Shown piece after piece: positions 12,788 through 24,300 of a stretch of 64,000 nucleotides of DNA (positions are counted from its first letter, which is position 1; each line of letters opens with the position of its first letter). Where the stretch lies: positions 38,091,606 to 38,155,605 of the forward strand of contig NC_030387.2 of assembly GCF_001625215.2 (NCBI RefSeq). Direction: 5' to 3'. The notes beneath the pieces were generated by a model. It ran no database searches and was not told the origin of the DNA. It saw only the letters and a program-made list of their open reading frames with translations. The stretch is from Daucus carota subsp. sativus (lineage: Eukaryota; Streptophyta; Magnoliopsida; Apiales; Apiaceae). The position numbers and the translations under genes were made by a program.

Positions 12788-13951
12788 ATGGCGACGCTTA
12801 ATGACATACCAGAAGGATTGTTGTTGAAGATTTTTACAGCGCAACCAGTGAAATCCCTGTTGCGCTTAACAAGTGTTTGCAAATTATGGTATCAACTCAT
12901 TAACAGTGACTTCTTTGTGAAATCACATCTCGCATATCAAAAATCATCCTTATTCACAAACAAAACTCTTTTTATCCGTCATAGAGGTTCCTACTCGACA
13001 AATCTCGTCGATGGCGAACCGTCTAACAATGTTTTCGAATCTCATGGATATGACATGCTGCCTGTCCATAGCGAATTTAATCCCAATGTTCGTTTAAGGT
13101 GTTACGGAATTTGTGATGGGTTGGTATGTTTGTCGCATGGTGTAGGCAAGTTACGTGCCTGCTGTCCCGTTTATTTATGGAATCCCGGAGTCAGAAGAGT
13201 TTTAGTACTTCCTCCGATGGTTAATGACCCCGATCAACGGGTTTTTAATTATTCTTATTTGTGTTTCGGACAACATGAGGGGGATTACAAGGTAATCAGT
13301 GTTGTTCCTATGGGTGGGGTGTACAAAGTTTATGTCTACAGTCTGAACCAGGACAGCTGGGATTTGCTAGAATTTTACGACGAAAGTAAACAGACCAGTA
13401 ACTTTGATATCTGGCCACACGTGTGGGCCAGGTTTGTCAATGGCGCTGCATATTTCGTGTCAGGATTCAGCAGACCAAATAGGGGAATTGTGTGTTTTGA
13501 TCTGAGTCGTAAGGTCATCAGACGAATGAATTTGCCTCACAATGACTTCTGTGTCTACAATTTTTTAATGGAAGAATACCAGGGCTCTATAGCTCTGATA
13601 GAGAATGACGGCGATGATCATCAGGTGGACGTGTGGGAATTGAGAGCGAATGGCAACGACAACTCCTATCTATGGAATAAGAAGTTAAGTATGACACCCG
13701 AAACAATGGATACAGCTATGGGAATGGGAACACATTTGGGGGCTTTTGGTTTCGTCAACAAGGACAAAGTTGTGCTCTGGATGACTGGTGGTACCTATTC
13801 AGGTTATAAGTATTTCCTGCTTAATCTTGAGAACAAATCTGTACAACCATTTACAATTCCAGAGAGATATTTCGGTCAGTTGGACAGACACGTAAATGTA
13901 TTATATGATCTGACAGAGAGTCTTGTTCTACTCGCCAAAAATACCACTTAA
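12788..13951 (+). CDS. F-box protein with F-box-associated (FBA) domain
   Basis: Predicted substrate adaptor of an SCF ubiquitin ligase. It is a 387-residue intronless gene, typical of the large and fast-evolving plant F-box family. The F-box is at residues 6-45 (IPEGLLLKIFTAQPVKSLLR, then SVCKLWYQLI). An FBA-type beta-propeller-like region follows, with CDGLVCLS near residue 108, LWNPGVRRVLVLPP, and WARFVNGAAYF near 215. It resembles the CPR1/CPR30 and F-box/kelch-like group in layout, but the target cannot be read from sequence. The ATG is 46 bases after a TATA box. No disruption was seen. Confidence 0.92.
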   Translation: MATLNDIPEGLLLKIFTAQPVKSLLRLTSVCKLWYQLINSDFFVKSHLAYQKSSLFTNKTLFIRHRGSYSTNLVDGEPSNNVFESHGYDMLPVHSEFNPNVRLRCYGICDGLVCLSHGVGKLRACCPVYLWNPGVRRVLVLPPMVNDPDQRVFNYSYLCFGQHEGDYKVISVVPMGGVYKVYVYSLNQDSWDLLEFYDESKQTSNFDIWPHVWARFVNGAAYFVSGFSRPNRGIVCFDLSRKVIRRMNLPHNDFCVYNFLMEEYQGSIALIENDGDDHQVDVWELRANGNDNSYLWNKKLSMTPETMDTAMGMGTHLGAFGFVNKDKVVLWMTGGTYSGYKYFLLNLENKSVQPFTIPERYFGQLDRHVNVLYDLTESLVLLAKNTT

Positions 13952-15900
13952 TACTAATGAAGACCAAGAAAAAGAAGCTTAATCCCTTGTCAATGATGTT
14001 CAGTTACAGTATTTTACTCAGAATCTCGAGCAAGTTTTTTATTTCCTTATGTGATGTCGAGAATTTGAATCTTTCTTGCTTTTTTTTTTATGTGATGTCG
14101 AGAATGTGAGTCTTTCTTAAAACACATCGGGAACTAAGACTATGGGCTTACCAGGATGATATCATATTTTCTTAGCACGAATATAGTCCGCGTTCGGAAG
14201 CTAATAAGCTAAACTGACATGATAATGTTGAATAAGTGGTTTGATACATGAGTAGGGTTAGGTTGAAGGTCAGAGATAAGATAAGGAGGTGTTTGAAGAA
14301 GAATAAAGGGAGATGGCATCATATTTTAATGTTAATAATGTAACAATGCGTGGAATAGAGGACAAGTAGTTGCTGAACTTTAATCTGGAGATTTTTGTTT
14401 GCTGTGCTTTCTCTCCATTACAATTTACACCATCATTTTTTCTAACACCTTTTATTTACTCTTATATTATGTAAAGCTTCTCAGCACCTGCATAATACAC
14501 TACTTAAAGTTTGTAACAGTGTCGTTTTATGTCATGGACCACAGAACCAGAGTCTTGACTGTCCTTTTTGCAATTATAGATCCTTCCATAACATTATTTG
14601 AGGCCGGTAAGGCATTTTATCGAAGGAAATTGTCGTAATCAACATGATTGCAGAAATCAAGAATCGGAACTAATCGATTGACCTGCCGACTCAGGATTTA
14701 TCAGAAATTTTTGTCCGAGATTTTTTCGATAAACCGGCGATTTTTAGTCAAATCAGAGTGTAATCAGTGAGTCGGTAAAATAATTTTTAAGGATTAAATC
14801 GGAGATTTTTCGATAAATTCAAAACTTTTTAAACACCGGTAATCAAATATGAAATGCAGTATCACAGCCAACTCTGACAGATCGCGTAATGTTTGCAAGT
14901 CCCACGTCGAGAAGAAAAGTGGCATAATATGAAAATGCAGATTCTGAATTTTAACTTCGAAGTAAAGTTATTACAGATGCGCATAACTCAATGAGTGCAT
15001 TATGGGGTTAAAAGGTTCCATTTTTAAATTTTAAGCTCACTTGCAGGTTTTCAAAATGTGACAGATTCAAGGATCTATACTATATGTCAGGGAATTTCAA
15101 AGAAATGACTTGAATTCTTGAAATATTCGACAACAAACTGAGAAAGAAAAAACAGTAGAAAGACAACTCAGAGCTAAACAACATTGTACTAAACAAGCCG
15201 GCTCCCTGGAAACGACGCAGAAATTCAAGGAGCTAGTAGTCGCAGAGTATCAGTTGATAATAAGACATTAAGGTTACAGTTAAGCAGGCGAAAAAGCCGC
15301 CTAAATGGAGTTTTAATTAAGGCCTGCAGCTTAGCTTGGTTCAGCTTTGCTGGCCAATTAGTGACTACTTATATAGAGTGAGCTAGGAGATTCGAACTAA
15401 TGTCCAAAATTTTCGTACTATATTGAAAATATTGTAGTTAACCACTCCCTAATCCAGACAGCGAGGACATGATTACATTGTAATTATAGCTTGTGTTAAT
15501 GATTCCAAAACTAAACAGCTGCTGATACTAGTATAGTAGAATCAGGCTGTAGATTCTGAGCTTTGCTATCTGTTTTTAACTGTGAATCGGAGTGAGTTGT
15601 CTAACTACGTTAAAAAACACACAGTGACGGAACCAGAAGGGGCTAGGCTACAACCCCGGATTTCAAAATCCTTATGTGATGTCGAGAATCTTGTTACTGA
15701 GAATACATTGTATATTATAAGAGTAGTGTGGTGAGGTTGAGTAGCTTGTACATGAAAGAGATTGGCCAACTTGGCTATAGAAGCAAAGGTGGTCATACTT
15801 TATTCCAAACTTACACAAGGGTTGTATCGAAAACCCTAAATATTTAATTAGCATATATTACATTATGAAATTACAGAGTTGTTACTATTGTATTACTGGC
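13952..15900. other. Intergenic region with short repeats
   Basis: Contains a local direct repeat (TTATGTGATGTCGAGAAT at about 14047 and 14090, and again near 15672), a diverged TTAATCGG-family copy (listed separately) and otherwise AT-rich sequence. The frames at 14399, 15605 and 15672 have no family features and are not called. Confidence 0.5.
14650..14842. repeat. TTAATCGG-family repeat, diverged copy
   Basis: Holds several blocks like GAATCGGAACTAATCG and GATTAAATCGGAGA, ending near AAACTTTTTAAACACCGG. It matches the better preserved copies at 24540-24727 and 42363-42716 in word content and order, but it is degraded. Confidence 0.5.
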
Positions 15901-15965
15901 CACTGGACCAAAATGTGATGAACAAGAAGTAAAGAAGCATTATGAAATGAAAACAGACGGGAGAC

Positions 15966-16092
15966 CGTTTGGATCATGAGATTTCAACCCGGTCAACGAG
16001 AATAAGAATGAGAATGAGATTTTAATACAAAATGTATTAGAATCTGGTTCTCATTTCTGTTAACCGGGTTGAAATCTCGTGATCCAAACTGA
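15966..16092. mobile_element. Foldback MITE of about 130 bp
   Basis: The left arm, starting GTTTGGATCATGAGATTTCA, pairs with a right arm whose reverse complement is GTTTGGATCACGAGATTTCA; pairing continues through AACCCGGT. The inner part (GAATGAGA and AATACA blocks) also pairs, so nearly the whole element folds on itself. It has no coding capacity. The outer limit may extend a few bases each side (GAGACC and GACACC). Confidence 0.75.
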
Positions 16093-16099
16093 CACCTAA

Positions 16100-17312
16100 A
16101 GCATGGGAATCTTAGATATAACCAAAATATAGTTGTTGGAGTATTAGGACAGAACTTAGCTGCAGGCTTGAAGTTGGAGCTTCCCATGTTATCAAAGTCT
16201 ATACAACTTATAAGTGTAGGTCCACTATGCTTTTAACTCCACCAATCATGCATAACAACTAAGTCCAGATGACTAAATTAGCCCCCTGCCTTACTCAAGT
16301 GACCAACTGTCACCAACAGACTCTCTGAAGTAGCTTAACATGCCATGCTTCTATTGGCTACTCATGTACAGCAAAAAAATCCACTTTTAGAAATATTATT
16401 TTGATGTCATTACTGAAATTCATGCAAATTATTGCTAAACTATAGCAAGTAGTAGCACTTGTAGTACTACTCTCGCTCAACCTGCTTAACTTGCATTCTA
16501 GTGTTACAGCGTGTCAGTGCTGGTATGATCGCACTAATGTTGTACATACCTGAATTTCGATAAGTTAAAGAATTGGATGTGTCCAAAAGAATAAGAGCCA
16601 AAGAATGGAATAGAACCTTTCACTTCACTTGGTGGGGTGGGCTTCCTTAATAGCTAGACAAAGAAAAGAATAGTTAGTTTGAGTAGAAGTAGAGAAGAGT
16701 AGTTAGGAATTTAGATCCTCAACCACAGCCATAGGGATGATCAGTGTTAGGACAGATCTCAGCCGTTGGATTAAGTTGGCGTAGGATCCTCACTTCACTC
16801 CACGTGCAGCTCTTACCTTTCCCTCCTTTTATCTTTGCTTCCAATTCCATGCATGGATTTCTCCTCCAAATATAACACTTTTTTTTGTTGCTTATGTAAA
16901 GAGAGAGAGAGAGAGAGTAAAGAAATCCAATAGAGAGAGAGTAGAATTCTGCTCTCTATTGTTTTTTCCTCTTCAAAGTTTTTAGTTCAACCAATTAGCT
17001 AGCAGCAATGAGACAGACATAGAGGGACAACTACTACATATCCAGTAGCTACCCTACTCTGTCTTTGCTTTTCTTAAACATCAGATCTTCTTGTTCTGCT
17101 CCAAAAAATACATGAAACATTTTGTGGGTACCTCCTAAGATTAGTTCAATGTCCCAAAATAGTTCAGATTTTGGTTTTTGATTTAGTTTCTTGATCTGGG
17201 TACTTCTGTTTTTTCCATCAGCATTCGTGTTGGTTCATGTTCTTAGATCGTTTAGATTACTGTTTTTGGTTCTTGATCTGAATCTTCATTGGTTTGATTG
17301 TGATTCAGCTCA
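16100..17312 (+). promoter_or_regulatory. Upstream region and leader of the ZAT-type gene
   Basis: No coding sequence is seen. A GA microsatellite at 16900-16917 and further GAGAGAGA at 16933-16941 lie in the probable 5' leader, a common arrangement in plant leaders and core promoters. A weak TATA-like AATATAACA lies at about 16867. The transcription start could not be fixed. Confidence 0.4.
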
Positions 17313-18704
17313 ATGGAAAAAGATCATGAAGCAAACTATCTGTGTAAATTGTGCAGCAAAAGCTTCCCTTGTGGAAGATCCTTGGGAGGTCACATGAGGT
17401 CTCATGTGATTTATCCAACTGATCAAGAAAAGGTTCCCAAAGTGAAAAGGGTGCCTGCAGGTGATAAGGGTGGTACCAACACTTTAGTGGAGTCTGATGG
17501 AGCTGCTTATGGTCTCAGAGAGAACCCGAAGAAGACATATCGGTTTAAAGATTCGAGTGAAGATACTCCACTTCATGTCAATAAAATTTGCAAGGAATGT
17601 GGAAAAGATTTTGAGTCTTGGAAGGCCTTATTTGGGCATGTGAAGTGTCATTCTGATAAAATTACGCGTACTGGTGTGGTTGAACAAGATTCTTGGACTA
17701 GTGCTGATCAATCCGAAAATGGGAAGGCAAAGCCAAGGAAAAAGAGATCAGTGAGAGGAACAAAAAGGCACTTTAAGATGGAAAGCTCTGGTACTACTGC
17801 AACTTCATCTTCTATATCTTATAATGCAAATGCTTCATCATCTGTTTCTGAGAATGAGCAAGAACAAGAAGAAGTTGCTTTGTGTTTGATTATGCTTTCT
17901 AAGGATGTGACTAGTTGGAGTGGTCTAAAATCTATTGGTGAGTCCTCTGTTAAAACGAACAAATCAGAAATCAAAGCTGGTGGGCTAATTATGCTCAATG
18001 ATAAACTGAAGTCTAAAGTGGTTGAGGAATTGGAGTTCCAGGTGTCTGAAGTAGGGATGGAGAGGACTTTGATAAATGCAAGTAAATCCGATGAGAAAAC
18101 TGATTTGGGAATCAAGAAAATTACTTCAAGTAAGAGGAAATTTCTTGATATTACAGAAACTGAATATAAAGTGAAAAGCACTGAAATGGTCAAGAAAGAA
18201 TTGGATAAGAGGAAAAAATACGAGTGCCCCTCTTGTAACAGGGCTTTCAACACATTCCAGGCGCTTGGAGGTCACAGGGCAAGTCACAAGAAGATGAATG
18301 GCTGCTTTGGCATGAAAAACGATCACGAAAACGGGCCTGACAACAGTAGCCCCATGGCTCATGAAGTGACTGCAGAAGCAAGCAGTGGAACAAAGAAGTT
18401 GAGCAAGGAAGGCTCACATGAATGCCTAATCTGCTTCAAAGTTTTTTCGTCTGGACAGGCCTTGGGCGGACACAAGAGATCACATTTGATCGCGGAAGCC
18501 AAGCAGAACCAGAATCAGAACCAGAACCAGAACCAGAACACAACAAGTAGCAGCATTGTCATAAAACCAGTTCCAGAGATTCGCGACTTTCTTGATCTCA
18601 ATCTGCCTGCTCCAGATGAGGACGATACAAGTACTTCTGAGCTCGGGTTTCGCCAATGGTGGCTAGGAAGTAACCACCATGAGACCCTGCTTGGTCTGCT
18701 TTAA
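17313..18704 (+). CDS. C2H2 zinc-finger repressor of the ZAT (C1-2i) type, four fingers
   Basis: Nuclear DNA-binding regulator, probably a repressor in stress or development. It has 463 residues and no intron. Finger 1 uses C11, C14, H27 and H31 (SLGGH); finger 2 uses C93, C96, H109 and H113 with an unusual ALFGH; fingers 3 and 4 start at C305 and C371 and both carry QALGGH, the plant-specific DNA contact signature. A basic patch (KPRKKRS, near 141) is a likely nuclear signal. An L-box (EVALCLIML) lies near 188. The C-terminal EAR motif DLNLPAP starts at residue 428 and is known to recruit TOPLESS co-repressors. A short NQ dipeptide run lies between finger 4 and the EAR motif. The layout matches ZAT1/4/9-like proteins, but I do not assign a specific ortholog. 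Confidence 0.93.
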   Translation: MEKDHEANYLCKLCSKSFPCGRSLGGHMRSHVIYPTDQEKVPKVKRVPAGDKGGTNTLVESDGAAYGLRENPKKTYRFKDSSEDTPLHVNKICKECGKDFESWKALFGHVKCHSDKITRTGVVEQDSWTSADQSENGKAKPRKKRSVRGTKRHFKMESSGTTATSSSISYNANASSSVSENEQEQEEVALCLIMLSKDVTSWSGLKSIGESSVKTNKSEIKAGGLIMLNDKLKSKVVEELEFQVSEVGMERTLINASKSDEKTDLGIKKITSSKRKFLDITETEYKVKSTEMVKKELDKRKKYECPSCNRAFNTFQALGGHRASHKKMNGCFGMKNDHENGPDNSSPMAHEVTAEASSGTKKLSKEGSHECLICFKVFSSGQALGGHKRSHLIAEAKQNQNQNQNQNQNTTSSSIVIKPVPEIRDFLDLNLPAPDEDDTSTSELGFRQWWLGSNHHETLLGLL

Positions 18705-19856
18705 ATTCACATTCCATCTTTTCATTCAAATACTGTACAGATTCATCCATTCTTTGCACAATTGCATGGCTATCACATTTCAGTAACTGCTACATTGTTA
18801 AGTCAGCCAACTTATTTTCGATTTTTTAAATACTTTTGTTACATTTGTATCCAATACTTAACAATCCACTTCATTTGAGCATAAATGCAAGTTCATTTTC
18901 AAATTTCATTATTTTCTTAGAGATATTTCCGTCCTCTCGGTCAGATGATATCGTCCTTGCTCCGCTAACAGGAGATCGAGAGTTCGAAATGATTTTTCCT
19001 TGGCACCGAAGATAATAATGACATGGCTAGGTGCATAAACGGATAGGTAGTTGATGAGGGGAATAATGAGATGAGATAATCATATAAGAAGGTATGTTGT
19101 ATATGATTATTGTTTTATAGTAGTAAATAGTAGAAGCAGCACAGAGAGATTGATGATATCAAGTAGCAACTATGTAGGTGGTTGTTTAGTCACCTACCAT
19201 AAAACAGAAACAGATGATAAGCTGACAACTCATCTCACTTCCATTTCCTTTTCAAACCCATTGGCTCCTGGTGTCATCTTGTTTTCTTATATTTTAATGC
19301 CATTTACTTACCATTACCCCTTAACAGCATGATCTTACAAAATCAGGAAATCCAAACCGAAACCGTATATCGATTCAGAATTAATAGGAGATTCATTAAA
19401 TTTTTTTAATAAATTGAAAATTTTTCATCCAATCAGAATATAATAGATAATTTTAAAAAAAAATTTAATCTAGAACTAATCAGAATTTTTTGAGCTTACT
19501 GTCAAAAAATCCATTAACCCTTTTACTATTTTGCTAATCAACCAACAATATTTTTAACCAGCAATCTTTTCGAAATCATGAAAAAAACGGTTAATGAACT
19601 AATCATGATTAATGACAACTACTGTGGCAAACCAAGATAGTCTACGTGGCACGCAAGATTTAATTAGACTAGTTGTTTGCCAAAATACCCGACATAACCT
19701 GATATTGTCAAAAAAAATTCTATTTAATTTTGAAGTGCAAATAAACACAAATTGTATTCAAATATATTATTGCAATTATTATTACTAGACTATCACACAA
19801 TAATTACTTAATTAGGCATAATTATTATTACCAAATTTTAATTACAAAAATATATT
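18705..19856. other. Intergenic region after the ZAT-type gene
   Basis: 3' flank, then a short tRNA-like block near 18938-18998 (a GAGAGTTCGAAAT box-B-like sequence) that could be a SINE head. A weak, degraded TTAATCGG-like stretch follows at about 19340-19520, then AT-rich sequence. No gene is supported. Confidence 0.35.
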
Positions 19857-20105
19857 GGGGCCGTTTGGCTGAGCTTAAAATAAGTGCTTCTTGCTTAAAA
19901 TAAATAAGTGGAGTAGAAGTTAGAAGCCAGACAAGACTTATAAGTGATTAAAGTGTTTGGCAAATAAGCAGAAGTCCTGAAACAAAAGCTAGCATTCCTA
20001 GCTTTTTATAAGTGCTTCTTGACTTATTACACAAACAGTACGAAATAAGTGCTTCTAACTTATAAGCCCAGAAGTCGGCTTAAAAGCCGTAGCCAAACAC
20101 CACCA
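19857..20105. mobile_element. MITE with GGGGCCGTTTGGCT ends
   Basis: The left end GGGGCCGTTTGGCT and the reverse complement of the right end, GGTGGTGTTTGGCT, form imperfect terminal inverted repeats. The sub-terminal parts (ATAAGTGCTTCT and its complement) repeat inside. The element is about 249 bp and non-coding. It looks like a hAT-type non-autonomous element of a kind common in eudicots; the target duplication (AT-rich, about ATATATT) is not exact. Confidence 0.65.
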
Positions 20106-20279
20106 TTATATGAAACGAAGATTTTTGAAGTGTTTCATGCGGGCCCAGACCCGGCCGGACCAAACCCAACCGGCAGATTGACCCAGTTCCAGTTATGTCC
20201 GAATTCATACATTACACAACTCACCTCTCCTACAAAACAGTGACAACAAGATTTTTGGTTCTTTAAAATACTGTATTAA

Positions 20280-21396
20280 ACCCCACATTATTCAGTTTCA
20301 AAATAATCAGTTTCAACTTGGGAGCCTACAATTCTGTTATCTCTTCAAGGGTCTAAGCAAAATCTCAGGTACAAGCTTGTTTCTCATATTCTTCATGTTA
20401 TTATGCAACAGTTTTTTTCAATTCAAGAATTTGAAGATGATTTTAACATGATAAGAACACGGGGTTCCTATATGTGTATGTAATTTCCTTGATTATTGTG
20501 AGGGTGACCAAGTTTCAGCTTATTTGTATCTGCAATTGCTCATAAACCTTGTCGAAAACTAATTAGTATTCGAATTGATGGTAGGTTTGATCAATCAAGA
20601 AAAGGGGTCTGTGTTGTTTGGATTTTCTTGAAAGTCCAGTAGCAAAGAGGTGTTTCATATTTTCATCGCGTCTATGTAAGGTTATAATTTTTTTTTTTTT
20701 TGGGATACTTGTAGTGTTTCGATTGTGTGCTGATAATTAGTTTCGGGATATTGATATGGTCACTATTGTAGTTCGTCTTGTTTATATTGTGGAATGTGCA
20801 AAATTTTAAAAAAAATAATCCGATTTTAGAGTGGTGTATAGCTAAGCATGATTAAAGCTTTCACGCATATGCCCTTGTTTCAACCAATATGCTTAATTGA
20901 TACATGAATGAATACATATGTTTATTGACGTGCTATATGATTCTTCAAGAACTTTAGTTGCAACTGCTTCTGACGATAAAATATATATAAATGTCGATAA
21001 TTTCATGTATTGCTAGTTTCTTACCTTTAGTTTTGTAGCATACTTGAATTGTTGTTTCTAATTACTCTAGGGCCATATTTGTTCTAAGGGATTTAATCCC
21101 CGGACTATTACCTTATCCCAAAAATATAAGGGATTATAATTCATGAATTCATATTCTGATCATCTTTCTAGCTCATTTTTATGGGGTTATAATGTCTTAT
21201 GATAGAAGGTATTATAATCCCATAGAAATGAAATAAAAAGATATTGAAATTTAATTCCATGGGATTGAGAACAAACATGGCCTAGGAATATATCATTTCT
21301 GTGATGCTTCTAGCTGATAACAATATTTTTATTATTTTTAATGGGTTCTTTTTTAGATAGACAGTGAATGCATCCTTTTAATTTTTGTATCTGTAG
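20280..21396 (+). promoter_or_regulatory. Leader and 5'-UTR intron of the coiled-coil gene
   Basis: A likely first non-coding exon ends at about 20369 (CTCAG|GTACAAG). The acceptor TATCTGTAG lies directly before the ATG at 21397, which makes a leader intron of about 1 kb containing a MITE at 21070-21281. Confidence 0.5.
21070..21281. mobile_element. MITE with GGCCAT(A/G)TTTGTTCT ends
   Basis: The left end reads GGGCCATATTTGTTCT and the reverse complement of the right end reads AGGCCATGTTTGTTCT. CTA flanks both sides, compatible with a 3-bp target duplication of a PIF/Harbinger (Tourist-like) element, though this is not decisive. It is about 212 bp, non-coding, and lies in the leader intron of the coiled-coil gene. 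Confidence 0.6.
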
Positions 21397-24300
21397 ATGT
21401 CTAGTGATTCTGATAGCAGCAGGAACTCTTTCGACATTGATGATCTATCACAGATTCAGGCAAGATGCAGAGAGGTATGGTTCCTGTAAGCTTTGCATGT
21501 GTGACTAGAATTGGATCTATATGCATTGACCTATCTTCGTTATCACAAATATCGGCCTTTGTTAATTGCACCAATGTTATTTACTGCGTATTATAAAGGG
21601 ATCAGTTCAGTATTTCTGCATGGATAAGAACTACATCATACTTTGCATGTAGAAATTGTTAACAAGTTGGGAAAAAGCAACTGAAGGAAATGAATGTCGT
21701 TATTAATTGTTTTGCAAAATATTACATTATTTGTGATGTATTTACCATCTTTCCTCTAGTAACTTTAAGGAGAAATATATTAAGACCATCTTTATGGCCC
21801 TTCTTATTGCTGTTCGTTGTTGTAGCTGAGGAAGGAGAAGGATTCGCTGAATGCATCGCAATCGCAAAGCTTTCAGTTGATTAAAGTAATTTCTTTATCT
21901 GGTTACTTATCCTGTATTATTACAAAATTGTCATAATATTATGTAATGCAGCTATGGAAATGTTCTTCTTTTCAAGAAAAGGTTATAATTTATTGGCCAT
22001 GAACTTTAAAATAGCCCGAGTTTGCACATGTGATGTAACAGTTGGACTGCTGATGGTAACAGAAGTGTACATATTGGAGTATTTATATACATCTTATTAA
22101 TATTTTAAATGTATTTGGTGCATCGGAAAATAGTGTATTTATCTATATGTTTTATTTTTGAAGTTATGAGTTTATTAGTTGTTGATTATTTATAATAAGC
22201 CCAATTGTCCAGGCCTTAGTCCATTAGGTTTAGGGTTTCGATAATTCCATCCCCTATATACATGATAAAAATCCAACATATTATCTACAATTGATTGTTG
22301 GAATATTGTTGAATAACAAATTAGGCCTCTTCATCTTGCAATCCATAGTTTTTCTCCCTTCAGTGGTTGTGAAAACCTTGGGAAGTGATTCTTCCAGGGC
22401 TGTTTAACCCAAGTCTATCTATTATGGTTTTTATTTTGTTTAATCCTTGTTTTCCAAAGCTGTTTTGCATCAACTACCCAACATATGTTACAGTTCAAAC
22501 AGCTTTCTAGTTTACAAATCGTGTTTGGTATTTCCTACGTAGGGACATTTAAACGGATTCGTTAACTATATTAGCATAAAATTTTGAAGTCCTTTACTAT
22601 TTCATGTACTCATCACAGATGCATAGTGATAACAATTAATTAGTAAAGATGTAACAAATACGGACCCTTTCTTTAGTCGGTATTAAATTCAACCCCACGT
22701 CCCCACTCCTTGACTAGTTTTTGTTAGTGCCTTGGTCACGTGGCCCTAGAACTCCACACCAAGGCTTATACTTTGAGAATTTGCTAGGGAACTGTTCTGT
22801 ACTAGTATTAGAAAGAGAAGAAAATTTGTGGTGTGTTTCCTTTTCTCATTGTTCTTTTATCTTTATTATCGCTCTGACCAGATTTACATCTACTCCTCTT
22901 TGGCTCTGCTAGAATAAGTTCCTGCATTCTTTGTGACTGGGATAGAATCTCAATATAAGTAGTGTCCATGGATGCTTTCCAACTGTGAATGTATCTTTAA
23001 ATTGGAGAATAGTAGTTAAGAACAAATAGTTACTGCAAAGATTTGTGAGAATTGGTATCTTCTAAGATGTGATGTCTAATATTACAGAACAATATCTGAT
23101 GCAGAGGCTGGAAATACATGTTAAGACATTACTGGGAGCTCGAGCAGAGGACAAGAAACGGATTCAAGAGCTGGAAAGAGAACTCAGTAACTGCTCTCAA
23201 GAATTAGGTACACCCTGCTAGTTTTGTATTGCAAGCATGAATGGTTGGCTTCTGTAAGCAACTCTAGCATAAATACCTATTGAATACTGTTACATTTGTA
23301 TATTTTTTCCTTGATTATGATGCCTGGATCCCATATTAGTTTATTTAAGGTTCTCGTTTCGATTTGAAACACATCATTAACCATATTTTTTAAAGAATTC
23401 TGTTCATATGCTGCAAAAGGGAGTTAACTGATATATAAACGCATTAAAAGTATGATATTATTTGACATAAAGGTATATATATATGGGCTTTAATCAATTC
23501 TTTTGCCAAACATACCAGAATGGGATGTAGTTCACGATATTGAGTTTCTTCCCTCTTTCACTTGACACTGTATGATTGGACCTCATACCTGACCCACTTG
23601 CAACATATCTCAAAGATTACCTGCAGGATCAACTGAACTCTAGGAACACAGAGGTTCAGTCTCTTGGTGATCGTGTACATACCCTAGAGTTAAAACTTGC
23701 AGATGTGGAGAATTTGGAGTTGATGGGTCGCCAAATGACAGAGGAGTTGGAGAAGTCCAACTCAGACGTATTGTTCCTGAATCAAGAATTAGAAAACAAA
23801 GAAATTGAGCTCCAGCAGTCAAATTTACGTATAGAGAGCCTGGAAGAGTCAATTTTATCAGTTTCATTAGATTACCAATGTGAGATAGAGAGCATGAAGT
23901 TTGAGTTGATGACCTTTGAGCAAAGTTGTTTTGAAGCTAGCAAAATTCAAGAAGAAGCTGCTCAAGAAAACGGCAGACTGGATCAGTTAAATCAAGACTT
24001 GGAGGTTCAGATCCAGGACTGTAGGGAGGTTATTAAATGCTTAAGTGAGGAAAATAAAGAACTGAGGGAGAAGCTTATAATATCTGAGAGTAAAGCCACT
24101 GAAATCTGCATGACGATAGAAGAAAAATTTCCAGATATGCTGAATAAGGATGGCCACCCGTTGCCAAGTGAATTGAAGAACGATGCAAGGTATACACAAT
24201 ATATGATTCTGTGTACTTGACATTCTGAATTTTAGATTCCTGCATAAGTAGAATATGTCATAGAATATCATCAATGATTATCTGCAAATGTAGACTTAGT